Shown piece after piece: positions 10,867-22,722 of a DNA stretch of 64,000 bases. The stretch lies in assembly GCA_023053685.1 (NCBI GenBank), contig JALIGW010000002.1, positions 164,865,034-164,929,033 on the forward strand. Direction: 5' to 3'. Both the position numbers and the translations under genes were made by a program. The notes beneath the pieces are model-generated. The model was not told the origin of the DNA and made no database searches. It was given only the letters and a program-made list of their open reading frames with translations. The stretch is from Diadophis punctatus similis (Eukaryota > Chordata > Lepidosauria > Squamata > Dipsadidae). The number at the start of each line of letters is the position of its first letter. Position 1 is the first letter of the stretch.

Positions 10867-12310
10867 GTAGTTGGCATATTTCTTCACTCCAAAGTATCAT
10901 GGTCCCATTTTATGAATAATAGAAGCCTTCAATTAAATTAAAATTGAGATTTTCTTATCAAGGTCTTCTGATTATGACAATCACCTCAGATGGCTAAAAG
11001 GGAGGAGAAAACCTTTTGGGGCTGAGGCCACATCAAATCTTGTGTGATATATTAAGATCCATACTGAGAAACGTGTGTAAAGAAGATGGAAAAGTCTCAT
11101 TAGAAAAATCTTAGAGACTAGCTTAGCACCTGCACAGTCTTAACAAATGGAGATTTTACTGCGAAATGTATGTGGAAATGCTTTAATAAATAAAGAAGCC
11201 AAATTTGGGAGGTGGAGGTAAAAAGGGAAAGGAAATGGAGAGGAGCAAAACAAGTTTGCAAATGAAATTAATCTATTTTACTTTAATTCACATTATCTGT
11301 TCTCAACAGCGTCTCACATTTTAGAAAATATTTTTTACAAGAAACAAGTAGAAGGAATGCCTTTGGCCTGCTGGCTGGTGATTCCAAAAAACAAAATGAG
11401 CGAAGTTATATTTCATATTTCATCTATTTATGAAAACGTCAATGAACCGATGTGAGAGCAGTTCCATCTCTGATGTAAATGTGTAGCTAAATGTGTATCA
11501 GAAAATGTTTTAAATATTGCCTCCTTCTTTTAACAATTTTTATTGACATGACAAAAGGAAAAGGTTGCAACTGACGAAAATATTGTTTAAAAACCCCCAA
11601 AAGATAGTAAAACATTGTAAAATTGGATATCCATCACCAATGCTAGAAAAAAATGTTTTGACAGAATATGCTTTTAAGGCCATGTTTATATCTGCAGAAT
11701 TTGGATTTACCTCTATTTTAAACCTAGACTATGCAAAAGAATGTATATGTAATTTCTGAATAGAAAAACTGTTCAAAAACAGTATTCCTCCTTTTTACCA
11801 GCTAAATATGACATCATGTAGTTCTATGTCTGAAAAGGCACCACAGAAGATCCATCTTGGAATAGAGATTTGAAGGAAGCATTAAACTAACTAGAAAAGT
11901 AATACTGGGGTTGGATTTGGCTATCTGTTAGAATGTTGTTCTGTATATCTGTTAACAAATTCAAATAAGGCCAAACAAAGTAAATCTTTAGTGGTCCTCC
12001 TTCAATGGTAACCAAACTCAAGAAGTGCTATACTTCTGAAATTTCTCGCCATACTCAGGAAGAAAAATAAGTGAACTGCTATTTTTGATCTACTTGGAAA
12101 TCTTGGAACATAGATTATCTGGGTTTTTTATAGCCAATTGCTGACACTGAAGATTAAGTTAGAAAGCTGATGCGGCAACAAATATAAGTAATGAGTGAAG
12201 CAAGAAGTTTTGCAATATACTAAAAATGATTGCTTGGCTGTTCTGTGTAAAATATAGCTTATTACCTCCAAAACTAATTGTTCAGGGAAGCTGTTTAGCA
12301 CTATGCCTAT
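10867..12310. other. unannotated AT-rich DNA
   Basis: No supportable gene or repeat. The frame at 11565-11759 has no recognisable domain. Confidence 0.4.
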
Positions 12311-12555
12311 GAGAACCGTGGTGGCACACGTGGTTAGAATGCAATATTTCAGGCTAATTCTGCTCACTATTGCCAGGAGTTTGATTCCCTCAATCCTCAC
12401 CGGATCAATGTTGACTCAGCTTTCCATCCTTACGAGGTCGGTAAAATGAGAGCCCAGATTGTTGGGGGCAATATGTTGATTCTGTAAACTGCTTAGAGGG
12501 CTGTAAAACATTATGAAGCAGTATATGAGTCTAAGTGTTATTGCTACTGCTATTC
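12311..12555 (+). mobile_element. tRNA-derived SINE (family A), diverged copy
   Basis: The order is the same as at 3361 but on the plus strand: a decayed tRNA-like head with GTGGTTAGAATGC, a B-box remnant GTTTGATTCCC, the body TTGACTCAGCTTTCCATCC, and a GTATATGAGTCTAAGTG tail followed by TTATTGCTACTGCTAT. The many substitutions suggest an older insertion. Confidence 0.8.
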
Positions 12556-13590
12556 CATCATCCTTACTCTATTATGTGAACATGAACAGACTAAGATACC
12601 TGGTAACCTTGAAAAACTTCAACCTATAATTCCCATACACTCTACTTGTAATGGCCAGAAATTATAGTACATTAAAATATCTGGCAAATGTCAGATTGTT
12701 TAGCCCAGGACTAGTGAATTTTTCATGTTTTCAAGGCAATAACAAATGTTATTCATTATTTAAATTTTCAAGTAAACACCAATTAATTTTGCTTCACTAT
12801 TTTATTTAGTTTTGTTTTCAATATGAACACCATCATAGAACAGATGTTTCACGAAGAGTTATAATCTTGTAGTCAACTGCTGCTTTTTATTAACCTAAAT
12901 GAAGCCAACATTTTTGAAGCCAGTTTAGAATGTCTAGTTAGAAAGACCTTTAGGAATGTCATTGCTTGCTTATAAATGTGACGGGGAAAGTTTACTCACT
13001 GACAGCTAGATTACTGCAAAGCAGCAACTGACATTAAAGAACTGGCCAAGAAAGATCAAACACCAAGAACATTACTCATTTGACTTTATAAAGACTTTTT
13101 AGCTTGTTTCAAAGGTGATTTGGGAATCATGGGAATATGGACATGATTGGAAAATCATGTCTTCTTCCCACCTCATGGAGACACTATTTTGCACTATTAC
13201 AATGGTGGTGGTGGGGAAATCTTGTCAAGTATAAGTCCTAGAACAAAGGATTCTGAAAGCAAGAAGAAATAACATTGATGTAGCAACAGATCAGCTATAG
13301 CGTGACAATGGAAATGTTCTTTTCTACTGCAATTCCCCACATCTAAGCTGCTTCCACCTCACAGTTTGCATGCGTTTTTCAAACTACATATTCCTCAATT
13401 AAACAGGTTGTGCATGCTTTTTTTTCTTGTTGCAAAATTGCTTCTGACAAATGACCATTAGGTGACTCCCACATGTGCTTGTGAAGAAATGTCACCATGT
13501 ATTTGATTAATGAAGGGGAAGAATTATTTGGGGACAGCATTTTTTTCTAATTCTAATCATCCATCCATGGAATGCATTAATGCATTATTT
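12556..13590. other. unannotated AT-rich DNA
   Basis: Nothing recognisable apart from the CATTATTT target site at its right edge. Confidence 0.4.
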
Positions 13591-13725
13591 CAATGGTTCT
13601 CAACCTTGGCAACTTGAAGATATGTGGACTTCAACTCCCAGAATTCCACAGCAAGTATAACTGGGAGTTGAATTCTCAGAGTTGAAGTCCACATATCTTC
13701 AAGTTGCTGAGATTGAGAAACACTG
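13591..13725. mobile_element. palindromic hAT-like MITE with perfect 8-bp TSD
   Basis: The termini CAATGGTTCTCAACC and GATTGAGAAACACTG are flanked by CATTATTT on both sides (13583-13590 and 13726-13733). Internally, arms with TGTGGACTTCAACTCCCAGA and its inverse form a hairpin. This copy gives the clearest evidence that the palindromic family transposed with an 8-bp duplication, as hAT elements do. Confidence 0.92.
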
Positions 13726-13733
13726 CATTATTT

Positions 13734-15690
13734 TATTCAGGATAGAACTATCATCTATTATCTAAGTTCAGATAACATTCTATCTGATGGAAATAAGGAT
13801 GTGAAAAATATAACTTCTAACGAAGAATGAGGGGAAAGAGGCTTCTTAACCCTGCTGAACCATTGATGAACGGTATATTATTGGATGAAGGATTCCAGAG
13901 AAAATTGTTAATAGTTCCATGGAAATGATGAAAATGGATTTTTGTAGAAAAGGTCATGTTTTCCAAAACATTCATGCTCCTACAGCAAAATCCAGTAGCA
14001 ATTATATAAAAGCATTGTTCTACTCTGCTTAAATATAAATAGCAATGTTGAATATTAACTGTACATTTGCCTTTAGACAGGAATGCCATCAATGTAAATA
14101 GAAATAGCAATCCTGTTTTGTTTTATTATGATAATGGTAGAAAGCAATGGTAGCAACTAAAATGTCAGGTTTTATGCAAGGAGAATTTTATACGAACCAT
14201 ATCGACATAAAAGAGGGTATTAAATGTCCACTCCTGTAGGCAAAATTCTTGACAAAAATCTCCTTGGTATACCTTTTAAAAAGTGGGGTGGGGATTCCCA
14301 TTGATATATTTAGTTTCATGTCTACATTTGTCTGTGAGTTACTGGAAAATTGTTCAATACCACCATATTATCATACACAGAAAAACATCTCTATCTAAAT
14401 GGAACTACACATTTCATCATCAACATGTGGCCATTTATTGGGATTGAAGGTGTTTTAATCTTACATATCTAGGCAGAGCAGAGAGCTGCCAGGACCTTTC
14501 TTCCTTCCAGAACAACGTGAGAGAACAGAAGATCTGCTCATCGAAGCTGGAAATTATTGCTACACACAAGCCACCTGGGCAATCGGAGCCAATAGTCCTA
14601 GACAGGCAACAAGTGACTTTTCCTCAGGGCCAAGGAATATGTCAGTTCCTCCTGGAATATACCCATGTGCACATACAATGGCCCAAACTGCTTTGGACAT
14701 TTTAATTGCCTAACAGAACTGACAAGAATTACACTGGCTGGGTTCCATATATCATACTAATAGAGTGGTAATGTGTTACAGAATAACTCACAGTTGGCAG
14801 GGATTACCACAATGTGCTAATCCATAAACTACAAATATGGTTTATTAAATACGGATGCAAAGACGGGATGTACAGTACTTGAATTTCTTTCAAATCCTGG
14901 GTTTGAATAAACTTTTTAAATACCACTGGATGGAATGGAATGGACCTATCAAAACTGTGAGGCCAGGACTTGGATGGAGCTGCAACTATTAGTGGATTAT
15001 ACAAATGTGTCAACTGTGCTACCCAGAGCCTCAATTTAATCTTGAATGCTGCTAAATCAGCTGTTCCAGAACTGAATAATAGGAGTTGTAGCATGCCTTT
15101 ACAATTATTTTGCACACAGTACTACATGTTATTCACTTTACCTATGTCTGATATCTTAGTCTGAAGTTATGCTGAAAGTGTGATATATAACTAAATGGTC
15201 TCTATAAGGATAGAATCTGGTAAAGTAAGAGACCCTGATTCTCATTCCAGGAAAACATGGTTTATAAGCAAGAGCCAGATGGCAAAGAGCTCCAAGGCTT
15301 AGAAAAGAACAGCCAAAAATCCACAAGCCTGAAAAAGAAGGAAGATGTCCAGGATCTGAACTTTGGAACTGACACATATGTGGGACATATTTCTGCAATA
15401 ATTCTTCCTACGTCTCTGTAGTAACATTTCCTGGGTAACCTTGCTCCATTTGTAGCAGCAGCACAACTATTCACTGGATGCTTTTGAACCACAGCTAACT
15501 CACCAACTAATATCCTTGTAGAGATGTCACAGAAAAAATGCAACCTCTGTGTCCCCTCTTTCACTTTTGAAGTTCTCTTGGAATGACGTGAAAGCATGAT
15601 TCTGGGTAAATTTTTCTAGTGTGTTTCCTTCAGATAATTGGGATTCTCATTTCCAGAAATTGGGCTCCAACAGATTGAAAAGTGAGGTCC
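13734..15690. other. unannotated non-coding DNA
   Basis: AT-rich, with scattered short frames (for example 13817-14110, 14804-15115 and 15262-15597, all minus strand) that match no family I recognise and overlap frames on the other strand. Confidence 0.4.
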
Positions 15691-15834
15691 TCTGGGTCCT
15701 CATTTTACCTACCTCGGAAGGATAGAAGGCTGAGTCAACCCTGAGCCGGTGAGATTTGAACAGCTGAACTGCTGATCACAGTCAGCTAAAGTAGCCTGCA
15801 GTACTGCACTCTAACTGCTGCGCCACCTCGGCTC
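15691..15834 (-). mobile_element. SINE family A, head half only
   Basis: On the minus strand this is the tRNA-like head (GAGCCGAGGTGGCGCAGCAG, B-box remnant CAAATCTCACC) through the CCTTCTATCC segment. The copy ends inside the body at GGACCCAGA, and the usual TATATAAG tail is missing. Confidence 0.8.
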
Positions 15835-15913
15835 TTTGCTATATCTTTGCTTTATATATTTAAATGAATAGTCTATATCAAGGGCATAAAAAGAATTCAG
15901 TTCCTCTTTAGTA

Positions 15914-16304
15914 TAGGTAGTCCCTGACTTACAAACATTCGTTTAGTGACTGTTTGAAGTTACGATGGCACTGAAAAAGTGACTTATGGCTGTTTTTCAT
16001 AATCACCACCTTTGCAGCATCCCCATGGTCACATGATTGGGGCGCTTGACAACTGGCATGTATTTATGACACTTGCACTGTCCCAGGGTCATGTGATCAC
16101 CATTTGTAACCTTCGCTGTTGGCTTCCAACAAGGAAAGTCAATGGGGAAGCCAGCTTGCTTAATGACCGCATGATTCACTTAACAACTGCAGTGATTCAT
16201 TTAACAACTGTGGCAGAAAAGTGGGGCAAAATTCACTTAAGAACAGCCTTGTTTAACAACAAACATTTTGGGCTCAATTGTGATCATACCTCAAGGACTA
16301 CCTG
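15914..16304. mobile_element. pogo/Tigger-like TA-flanked MITE, copy 1
   Basis: The end TAGGTAGTCC (expected CAGGTAGTCC) and its inverse GGACTACCTG are bordered by TA at 15912-15913 and 16305-16306. The interior includes GACTTACAAAC, TTTAGTGACTG, GTCATGTGATCACC and AACAACTG repeats. The TA target and CAG-initial ends fit the pogo/Tigger branch of Tc1/mariner. It carries no transposase. Confidence 0.78.
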
Positions 16305-16306
16305 TA

Positions 16307-17030
16307 CCAACAGAGGTTTTATATAATTTTGCTGTAGGTCATCTTGAATATGTGCTAAACGTCCCTTCAACTATTTTACTTTTTTCTATTTTCATAGTAG
16401 TACAAGCAATAATAATACAGGAGATATAAAAAGTCATGTCCCATGAACAATTTATCATATAAATTGCATTAAACATTCAAACTGGTTGCAATTTTCTTCT
16501 AAATGGTTTATTTGCTTGATTTATTTATTTTGCATGACCTTGCTTGACTTTTGAATATTCCTAAAAAGGGTAACATTTTTTCTGAAAAGAAAATTAATAA
16601 AACATACTGCAATTGGCCCATGGGGCATGACTTTTGGTGTACTATATATCAAACATACATAGATATATACATAAACAGATGTGTACACACATACCTTAAA
16701 GGCATCACAAACAATCTATGCATTTGCGTAATGTATATTGATATTAAAAAATCTTCAAACTCTTGTTGCATCTGTTTTATTTAAAAAATGAAGCCTTTAA
16801 TAAAGATTTGCTTAAATATCATCTAGAAAAAAAGAGATAACCTTTTCCTGTAATTACCTGACAAATGTGCCAAACTAAGGTGCTGGATGCCATATTGCAA
16901 TAAATTTGCAATTACCCAACTACCCAATTAAATGAAATTTCCTTAATTTGAGGAATCAAAGTTTTCCATAATTCCTGCAAGATTCTCCTTGAAGATCTTT
17001 AATCTTAACTTTCTTCCCCAAACCCCAAAA
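16307..17030. other. unannotated AT-rich DNA
   Basis: No gene or repeat recognised. Confidence 0.4.
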
Positions 17031-17232
17031 ACTTTAACCTTAGACTGTCTACAGTCGACCTCACCCCATTCCTAAGAGGTCTGTAAAGGGTGTGCATAAG
17101 CGCACCATCGTGCCTACCGTCCCTGTCCTTCTGTCCTATTGTCCAAATTTACCTATACCTACTTTTCTTTTGTTTATGTTTATACCATACCTGTTATCTT
17201 GTACACGTGTTGACAAAATAAATAAAAAATAA
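17031..17232 (+). mobile_element. 3' end of a non-LTR LINE (same family as 22203 and 39052)
   Basis: The segment contains CCTTAGACTGTC, CCCCATTCCTAAGAGGTCTG, GTGCATAAGCGCACCA, GTGCCTACCGTCCCTGTCC, TTGTACACGTGTTGACAAA and an AATAAATAAAAAAT tail. The reverse complement of the same string occurs at 22203-22600 and 39052-39645, where part of the coding region is also present. Only the 3' 200 bases are retained here. Confidence 0.85.
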
Positions 17233-17753
17233 AAAAATAAACATAGACCTCCAAGTCCTCCACCACCCCACCCTTCAGTGACATTTTTAGAATAAGGTGT
17301 TCCTGTTGCTGACTTTTATTGATTTTGAAGAGTAAGTTGGGATCATCCAAATTAATAATTGGATGGAGAACAATCTGAATAGTCCATGGATGAGGACTAG
17401 ATTGAGAAGTCAAAAAATGCAACCTAGACAAATGCCATTCTGGATTGGGATGTCATGATTTATATGCCCCAGTAACAAGTAAACAAACCAAAAACAACTT
17501 CCTTGTTATTACAAGGAAAACTTCATGAAGGTTTTCAGGAGTGAGTTTAGCTCAGCAGAAGCAATGTTTTTGAATGAGAATATTGCCAGAATCCCAATAT
17601 ATCTTATGTGAGCTGGGTACTCCAAATCAAATATCATTTCCAGATATAATTTTGCAGCAGCCTCAAGGATAGTTTACGAGAGAAAAAAGTTACCAGCACT
17701 GAAAGCTGGTAAAGAACTAAAGGCAACCACATCCGTTTTCGAAGGGTTGAAAG
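17233..17753. other. unannotated non-coding DNA
   Basis: No gene or repeat recognised. Confidence 0.35.
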
Positions 17754-18983
17754 CAGGGGTGAAATGTGAAAATTTTCCCTACCGGTTCTGTGGGCGTGGC
17801 TTATTTTGTGGGTGTGGCTTGATGTCTGGTGGGTGTGGCTTCGTGTGGGTGTGGCTTGGTGGTCAGGTGACTCGTTGGGCGTGCTTCATGGTCATGTGAC
17901 CGGAAAAAGCAGCTGTACTGACTCACACACCATGCAAATGTACACTGCTGCAACAGATTTAACAGATTTACAGAGTTGGAAGAAGGGACCTTGTGTGGTC
18001 ATCTAGTCCAACCCCCTGCCTTTTGCAGCATTGCAAAAGCACACAAAATGGCCCCTGCCTTACGTAGGAGCCCCACAGAGCAACAGAGCTGAAAACACAA
18101 CTTTACACAACAGCACAACAACACAAATGGCTCACACACCATGAAAAAGCAGCTGTACTGACTCACACACCATGCAAATGTACACTGCTGCAACAGATTT
18201 AACAGATTTACAGAGTTGGAAGAAGGGACCTTGTGTGGTCATCTAGTCCAACCCCCCTGCCTTTTGCAGCATTGCAAAAGCACACAAAATGGCCCCTGCC
18301 TTAAGTAGGAGCCTCACAGAGCAACAGAGCTGAAAACACAACTTTACACAACAGCACAACAACACAAATGGCTCACACACCATGCAAAACACACAACACA
18401 AAAGCATTGCATATAAAGCAAGCTTTAAATGGTTATGGCTACTATTTTTTTAAAGCAAAAAATAAAATTAAAAAAGGTTACTTACCCTATGGAAGGAATA
18501 AGGCAGACAGAATAAGTGGCTTGCAGATCAGATGGATTGCAGTTTGCAATTCAGACAAAAAGAAAGGCAGGCGTGGCTGGCTACCAACGGCTCAGAATTG
18601 GGTCCGAAGAGCTAAGATAAGCAAGCTGGACTCTGGAGGCTGGGTGGGAAGGTGGGTGGTTAGCTAGGCTGGAACAGCCAGGTTATATAGGCCGGGGGTG
18701 GGGGTGGGGTGGGTGTCCGGAAGCGCCCAGCTGATAGGTGGGAAAAGAGGCCATTTTTTTTAAAAAAAGAAAAAGCCAGGAGCAAGGAAAGCGGCAAGGA
18801 AAGCGGCAATTAGGTGGACATGGGCGGCGGGGGCCTGGGCTGGGGGCCTGGGGTTGGGGGCCTGGGGCCCGGACCGGTACGGGGGCGTGGCCAGCAAGCC
18901 ATTGCTACCGGTGCACTGAACCACCGGTGCCAAGTCCTACCGGTCCCCACGAGCCGGTCCGAACCGGGAGCATTTCACCCCTG
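17754..18983. mobile_element. hAT-like element, GGGTG family, copy 4 (1.23 kb, internally duplicated)
   Basis: The ends CAGGGGTGAAATG and CATTTCACCCCTG are perfect inverse repeats, flanked by the 8-bp duplication GTTGAAAG (17746-17753 and 18984-18991). It contains a 240-base direct tandem duplication (17903-18143 and 18144-18384). Each unit carries a piece of CR1 3' end in antisense (near CATCTAGTCCAACCCCCTGC). The segment with GTGGGCGTGGCTTATTTTGTG is shared with the copy at 29442. The GC-rich right part has repeated GGGGGCCTGGG motifs. No transposase frame is seen. Confidence 0.92.
17903..18384. repeat. 240-base tandem duplication inside the MITE
   Basis: Two adjacent units are nearly identical across their full length (the second has one extra C in the CCCCCC run and a few substitutions such as TTACGTAGG to TTAAGTAGG). 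Each begins at AAAAAGCAGCTGTACTG and ends at CTCACACACCATG. Confidence 0.93.
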
Positions 18984-19048
18984 GTTGAAAGTATTCAAAG
19001 GTATTAAGTTCATTTTTATATGAAGATGAAGGAAAGCACATACAGATT

Positions 19049-19399
19049 GTCAGGGCGAAGCCATATTTGAGTAGAGATTCTGGCCGGCCACACTTGATGC
19101 TTTAGAATTTCTGATTACTGTGGCAATTTGGGAGGGGCTGTTGCATGAGCACTTTCCAGCACCTGGCCGGAAGCTGAGGGGAGGACCGGACACATTGGCA
19201 GAAGGAGACTGGTCAACGTGATGAACTTGTGGGTGTGGGAACAAGGGAATGAACTTTAAACTGGGTGGAGAAACCCTCGTAGCTTAGATTCGGGTTTCTC
19301 ACAGATGTGCCAACATGGGTCTGCTAATAAATTGGAACTTTGAGGAATACTTTGCCTCAGACTCTGATTTAGTTTTGGATGCTATTTGGAACGCTGACA
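19049..19399 (+). mobile_element. solo LTR with 5-bp target duplication
   Basis: The element begins TGTCAGGG and ends CGCTGACA, giving the canonical TG...CA ends and the short inverted repeat TGTCAG/CTGACA. The 5-bp direct repeat CAGAT flanks it (19044-19048 and 19400-19404). A polyadenylation signal AATAAA lies near 19326, about 70 bases from the 3' end. No internal coding region is present, so this is a solo LTR left by recombination. The short length and 5-bp duplication fit a Gypsy- or ERV-type LTR element, and I cannot choose between them. Confidence 0.85.
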
Positions 19400-19404
19400 C
19401 AGAT

Positions 19405-19725
19405 CTCAAATAAGAGTATACACACAAAAGTGCTTCCTAATGATGTTAGTCAAAGGCAAGAGGGCTCAGGTAAAACATAAACAAAAATTTTTATAAATGT
19501 TTGTTTTCCTATAAACAAGTTATTCTTGTTTCTACATGAATGACTTTTTTGCTGTTGAATTTATGAAAACACTCTGTGCACCTAGAAATTGGTATGTTAT
19601 TCATTTCTAGGTCAAAAGGATGGTCAGGTTGTCCTTACCTAACCTCTTTTCCCAAAATCTTATTGGAAAATTTAAGATTGATTTAGATACAGCATACAGA
19701 AAATCTTTAACTTGGAAATAAAAGC
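19405..19725. other. unannotated AT-rich DNA
   Basis: Nothing recognised between the solo LTR and the hAT half-copy. Confidence 0.35.
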
Positions 19726-19794
19726 AAAGCTGGCTGAGGAATTCTGGGAGTTGAAGTCCACAAGTCTTAAAGTTACCAAGGTTGGAGACCCCTG
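19726..19794. mobile_element. half of a palindromic hAT-like MITE
   Basis: Only the right arm is present (GGCTGAGGAATTCTGGGAG ... GGTTGGAGACCCCTG). The left arm is lost. Confidence 0.75.
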
Positions 19795-20406
19795 ATTTAA
19801 GGGGTACAGAGAGAATAGCTCTTCCTTTGGGCTGTTGGTGCTGGATATGATGATGCAATGACAACTGTTTTTAAACTAATTATGAATCTATTTTTTACTG
19901 ACAGGGAAAAGTATAGAGTTAGATTTTTTTCCTGTAAGTAGCTAAATAACTTGTCCAACCTTGAAGACAACATGTCTTGAGAGGGAGGTGACAGCAAAAG
20001 TGCCTTTGGCTGACACCTGGTGTACACAAAACGTATGCATAAATTAACAACTTATCTATCAGAGATGATTTCAAACTTCAATCAGAGATGATTTCATATC
20101 GCAATTGGATTTTAAATCAAAACAGAACTGATGTATCTATTGAATTTCAAAACAACGGCTCTATCTTATGCCTCCCTTGGGTGCTGGAAATTATCATTTT
20201 TCATGAGAATTTCCTAGAAACGTCATTAAGGAAGCAAGATGGTCTACTTTTTAACTGTAAGAATCGCATGACATCATTTAAATAATTACAGTGTTCTTGT
20301 CCCCAACCTGAAACCTTTCTACCTCTCAAATATTGGCAAAACTACACCAATGAAATTCATTTCTTTTGCCAGTGAATATTACTGGCTATATGGGGGGGGA
20401 GCATGT
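19795..20406. other. unannotated AT-rich DNA
   Basis: No gene or repeat recognised. Confidence 0.35.
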
Positions 20407-20414
20407 GTCATGCA

Positions 20415-20765
20415 CAGGGGCGGGTTGCTCTTACCTCGCTACTGGTATGCTACGCGCACATCGGCATGTTTTGCTCACGTGTGCGTGTGCTCACTACGTG
20501 CATGCGCCCCCTCGCGCAGTTTTCCTTCCTGTGCATGCGCAGAAGCGAAATCTCACGAGGGGACACGTGCGTGTGTGTGAAATCTCTTGCGCATGCGCGT
20601 CCCCTCACAAGATTTTGCTTCTGCGCATGCGCAGGAAGCAAAAAATTCCTGAAAAAAGATGGCGCCATGCAACTGAGCGGCAAGGACGGCACCGTAGCTG
20701 TTTCGTAATCTGCCGACCGCTACCAGTGCCATAGAGAAGACTGCACTGGTAGGAACCCACCCCTG
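20415..20765. mobile_element. hAT-like MITE, GGGTGGGTT family, copy 5
   Basis: The ends CAGGGGCGGG and CCCACCCCTG are flanked by the perfect 8-bp repeat GTCATGCA (20407-20414 and 20766-20773). The interior is rich in TGCGCATGC-type dyads and CpG. Overlapping open frames on both strands are a by-product of GC content. Confidence 0.92.
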
Positions 20766-20773
20766 GTCATGCA

Positions 20774-21429
20774 GGACATTGATTAGCCCATATCTCCTTT
20801 AAAGTGAGATGTAGTCACTCTCTTGGCTAGAGAGTGCTGCAAAGAATAATTCAATCCTGTTCTATATTTCTCTCTTCTACTGCTACTTTAATGTACTACT
20901 ACTATCTTGTTATTAGACCTTTTAATATGAATTACTAATTGGCTTATTCAATGCAGGTTAATATTGTTGGCATTTAATATTGTTAACTAACTTATTGTTT
21001 TGCTGCATTCTATTTCAGTACATTTTAAATGAATTACAATGGTTTAAATGCCGTTGGCATCTTGCAGTGATATTTATTCACTATCAACTGGTTTGACCTC
21101 AAAATGTAAACAATATGACACTTTTTTTTGAGAACGAGCAAGCCAGAGATCTTCCAGAAGGGACTCTGGCACGGTACATCAGCAATGAACAGAATTCACT
21201 GCCAACCAACTATTTCTAATCAAAATGCCCAGGCCCCTAAATAAATACCGTTGTGAAAGGGAAATAATTTCTGGAATTAGTATATAAAAAGTAATATGCT
21301 TTTAAAACTATATTATTTTGCATACATTCATATTCAAAAAGCCTACATCAGGGAAAAGGAAATTGAAGAATATTTGCACTTTATTAAAAAAAAATATGAT
21401 GTACTGATTATGATTATACCAATAGAGAA
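20774..21429. other. unannotated AT-rich DNA
   Basis: No gene or repeat recognised. Confidence 0.35.
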
Positions 21430-21535
21430 TATTTGTAGCTCAGGGTCCTTAGTGCTCTCTGAGCTTGGTTGTTTTCTTGCAGATGTTTCATTACCCAAAC
21501 TAGGTAACATCATCAGGGATTAAGATTATAGACTA
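21430..21535 (-). mobile_element. Penelope-like element fragment (terminal repeat)
   Basis: On the minus strand it reads CCTGATGATGTTACC...GGTAATGAAACATCTGCAAG followed by AACAACCAAGCTCAGAGAGC. Phrases of this kind are typical of the terminal repeats of vertebrate Penelope-like elements, which are known to carry hammerhead ribozyme motifs. The fragment is short and lacks coding sequence. Confidence 0.6.
21480..21519 (-). ncRNA. hammerhead-ribozyme-like core (decayed)
   Basis: On the minus strand the invariant box CTGATGA is intact (21510-21516). It is followed by one unpaired base, a 6-bp stem GTTACC/GGTAAT (closing pair G-T) and GAAAC. The cleavage-site triplet reads ATC rather than the usual GTC. 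The order matches the core of a hammerhead with a minimal stem III. The one-base bulge before stem II and the triplet change make self-cleavage doubtful. Confidence 0.5.
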
Positions 21536-21737
21536 AAACCTTCAGCCAAAGAAGCAATGAGTGACATTGAGCTGATAGTGCTCTCTCAACCCATCTAATC
21601 TCAACGAACTGTTGTTGGAAGGAGGAGGGATAAAATAGTTACACTGAGAGCTATAGATCAGGAGCTTTCAAATTGTGCTTCACAAAGGAGAAGGTTCTGG
21701 AGGAACTTAATGAGCTTCTGCGAGACACTAAAGACAA

Positions 21738-21745
21738 ACCAACCA

Positions 21746-21799
<54 letters not shown>
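21738..21799. repeat. (AC)n microsatellite
   Basis: An AC dinucleotide tract of about 60 bases, beginning as CACATA units and becoming pure CA. Confidence 0.97.
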
Positions 21800-21801
<2 letters not shown>

Positions 21802-22001
21802 TCACTCAGACGCAACCATGGGCACCCATTGTAATTTATCTAAGACACAATGGAAAGACAGATCTTATTCTCTCGTAAAAAACACCGCTTCCTTTTTCCA
21901 GAACAGGGCTTTTTTTCACTAACAGGCTATGTAGCCTGAAATAGTTGAAAACGTCAGCTGTAAACACCATCTTTTGCTTTTGGAGAAACAGCAGGATATA
22001 G

Positions 22002-22005
<4 letters not shown>

Positions 22006-22062
<57 letters not shown>
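22006..22062. repeat. (AC)n microsatellite
   Basis: A second AC tract, about 55 bases long and 210 bases from the first, in the same orientation. Confidence 0.97.
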
Positions 22063-22065
<3 letters not shown>

Positions 22066-22202
22066 CCCAACCTCCAACAGATACGTATACTTCAGAAAGT
22101 TGCGGATGTGTAAGATTAGTAAATCATTCAAATGAAGCTTAAATCTATATGACTTCATGGATATTCCACTGCCCATTTCCATAGGACATTCTCATGGCAA
22201 TA

Positions 22203-22600
22203 ATATTTATTTATTTTTATTTATTTATTTTATTTGTCAAAACGTGTACAAGATACAAAAGCAAGGTAGGTACAGGTAAATTTGGACAATAGGACAGTAA
22301 GACCGGGACGGTAGGCACAATGGTGCGCTTATGCACGCCCCTTACAGACCTCTTAGGAATGAGGTGAGGTCTGTAGACAGTCTAAGGTTAAAGTTTTTGG
22401 GGTTTGGGGAAGAAACCACAGAGTCAGGTAGTGCATTCCAGGCACTGATTACTCTGTTGCTGAAATCGTATTTTCTGCAATCAAGTTTCGAGCGGTTTAC
22501 ATTGAGTTTGAATCTATTGTGTGAGTGTGTATTGTTGCAGTTGAAGCTGAAGTATTAATTGACAGGTAGGATATTGTGGCAGATGATTTTATGAACTGTG
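22203..22600 (-). mobile_element. 3' part of LINE (same family as 17031 and 39052)
   Basis: The minus-strand orientation is shown by the AAATAAATA-type tail at the left edge. The sequence runs through the GTGCGCTTATGCACGCCCC block into a decayed end of the coding region (compare the open frame at 39221-39592). It is 5'-truncated near 22600, where it abuts another repeat tail (GAGGCGGTATATAAACC) and a microsatellite. Confidence 0.85.
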
Positions 22601-22623
22601 AGGCGGTATATAAACCTCACTAA

Positions 22624-22666
<43 letters not shown>

Positions 22667-22722
22667 ACAAACAAACAAACAAACAAACAAACAAACAAAC
22701 AAACAAACAAACAAACAAACAA
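22601..22722. repeat. LINE/SINE tail with (AATA)n-(ACAA)n compound microsatellite
   Basis: GAGGCGGTATATAAACCTC is the tail of a SINE/LINE-type repeat (compare 61690-61735 in inverse). It is followed by about 45 bases of AATA units that switch abruptly to about 56 bases of ACAA units. Confidence 0.9.
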
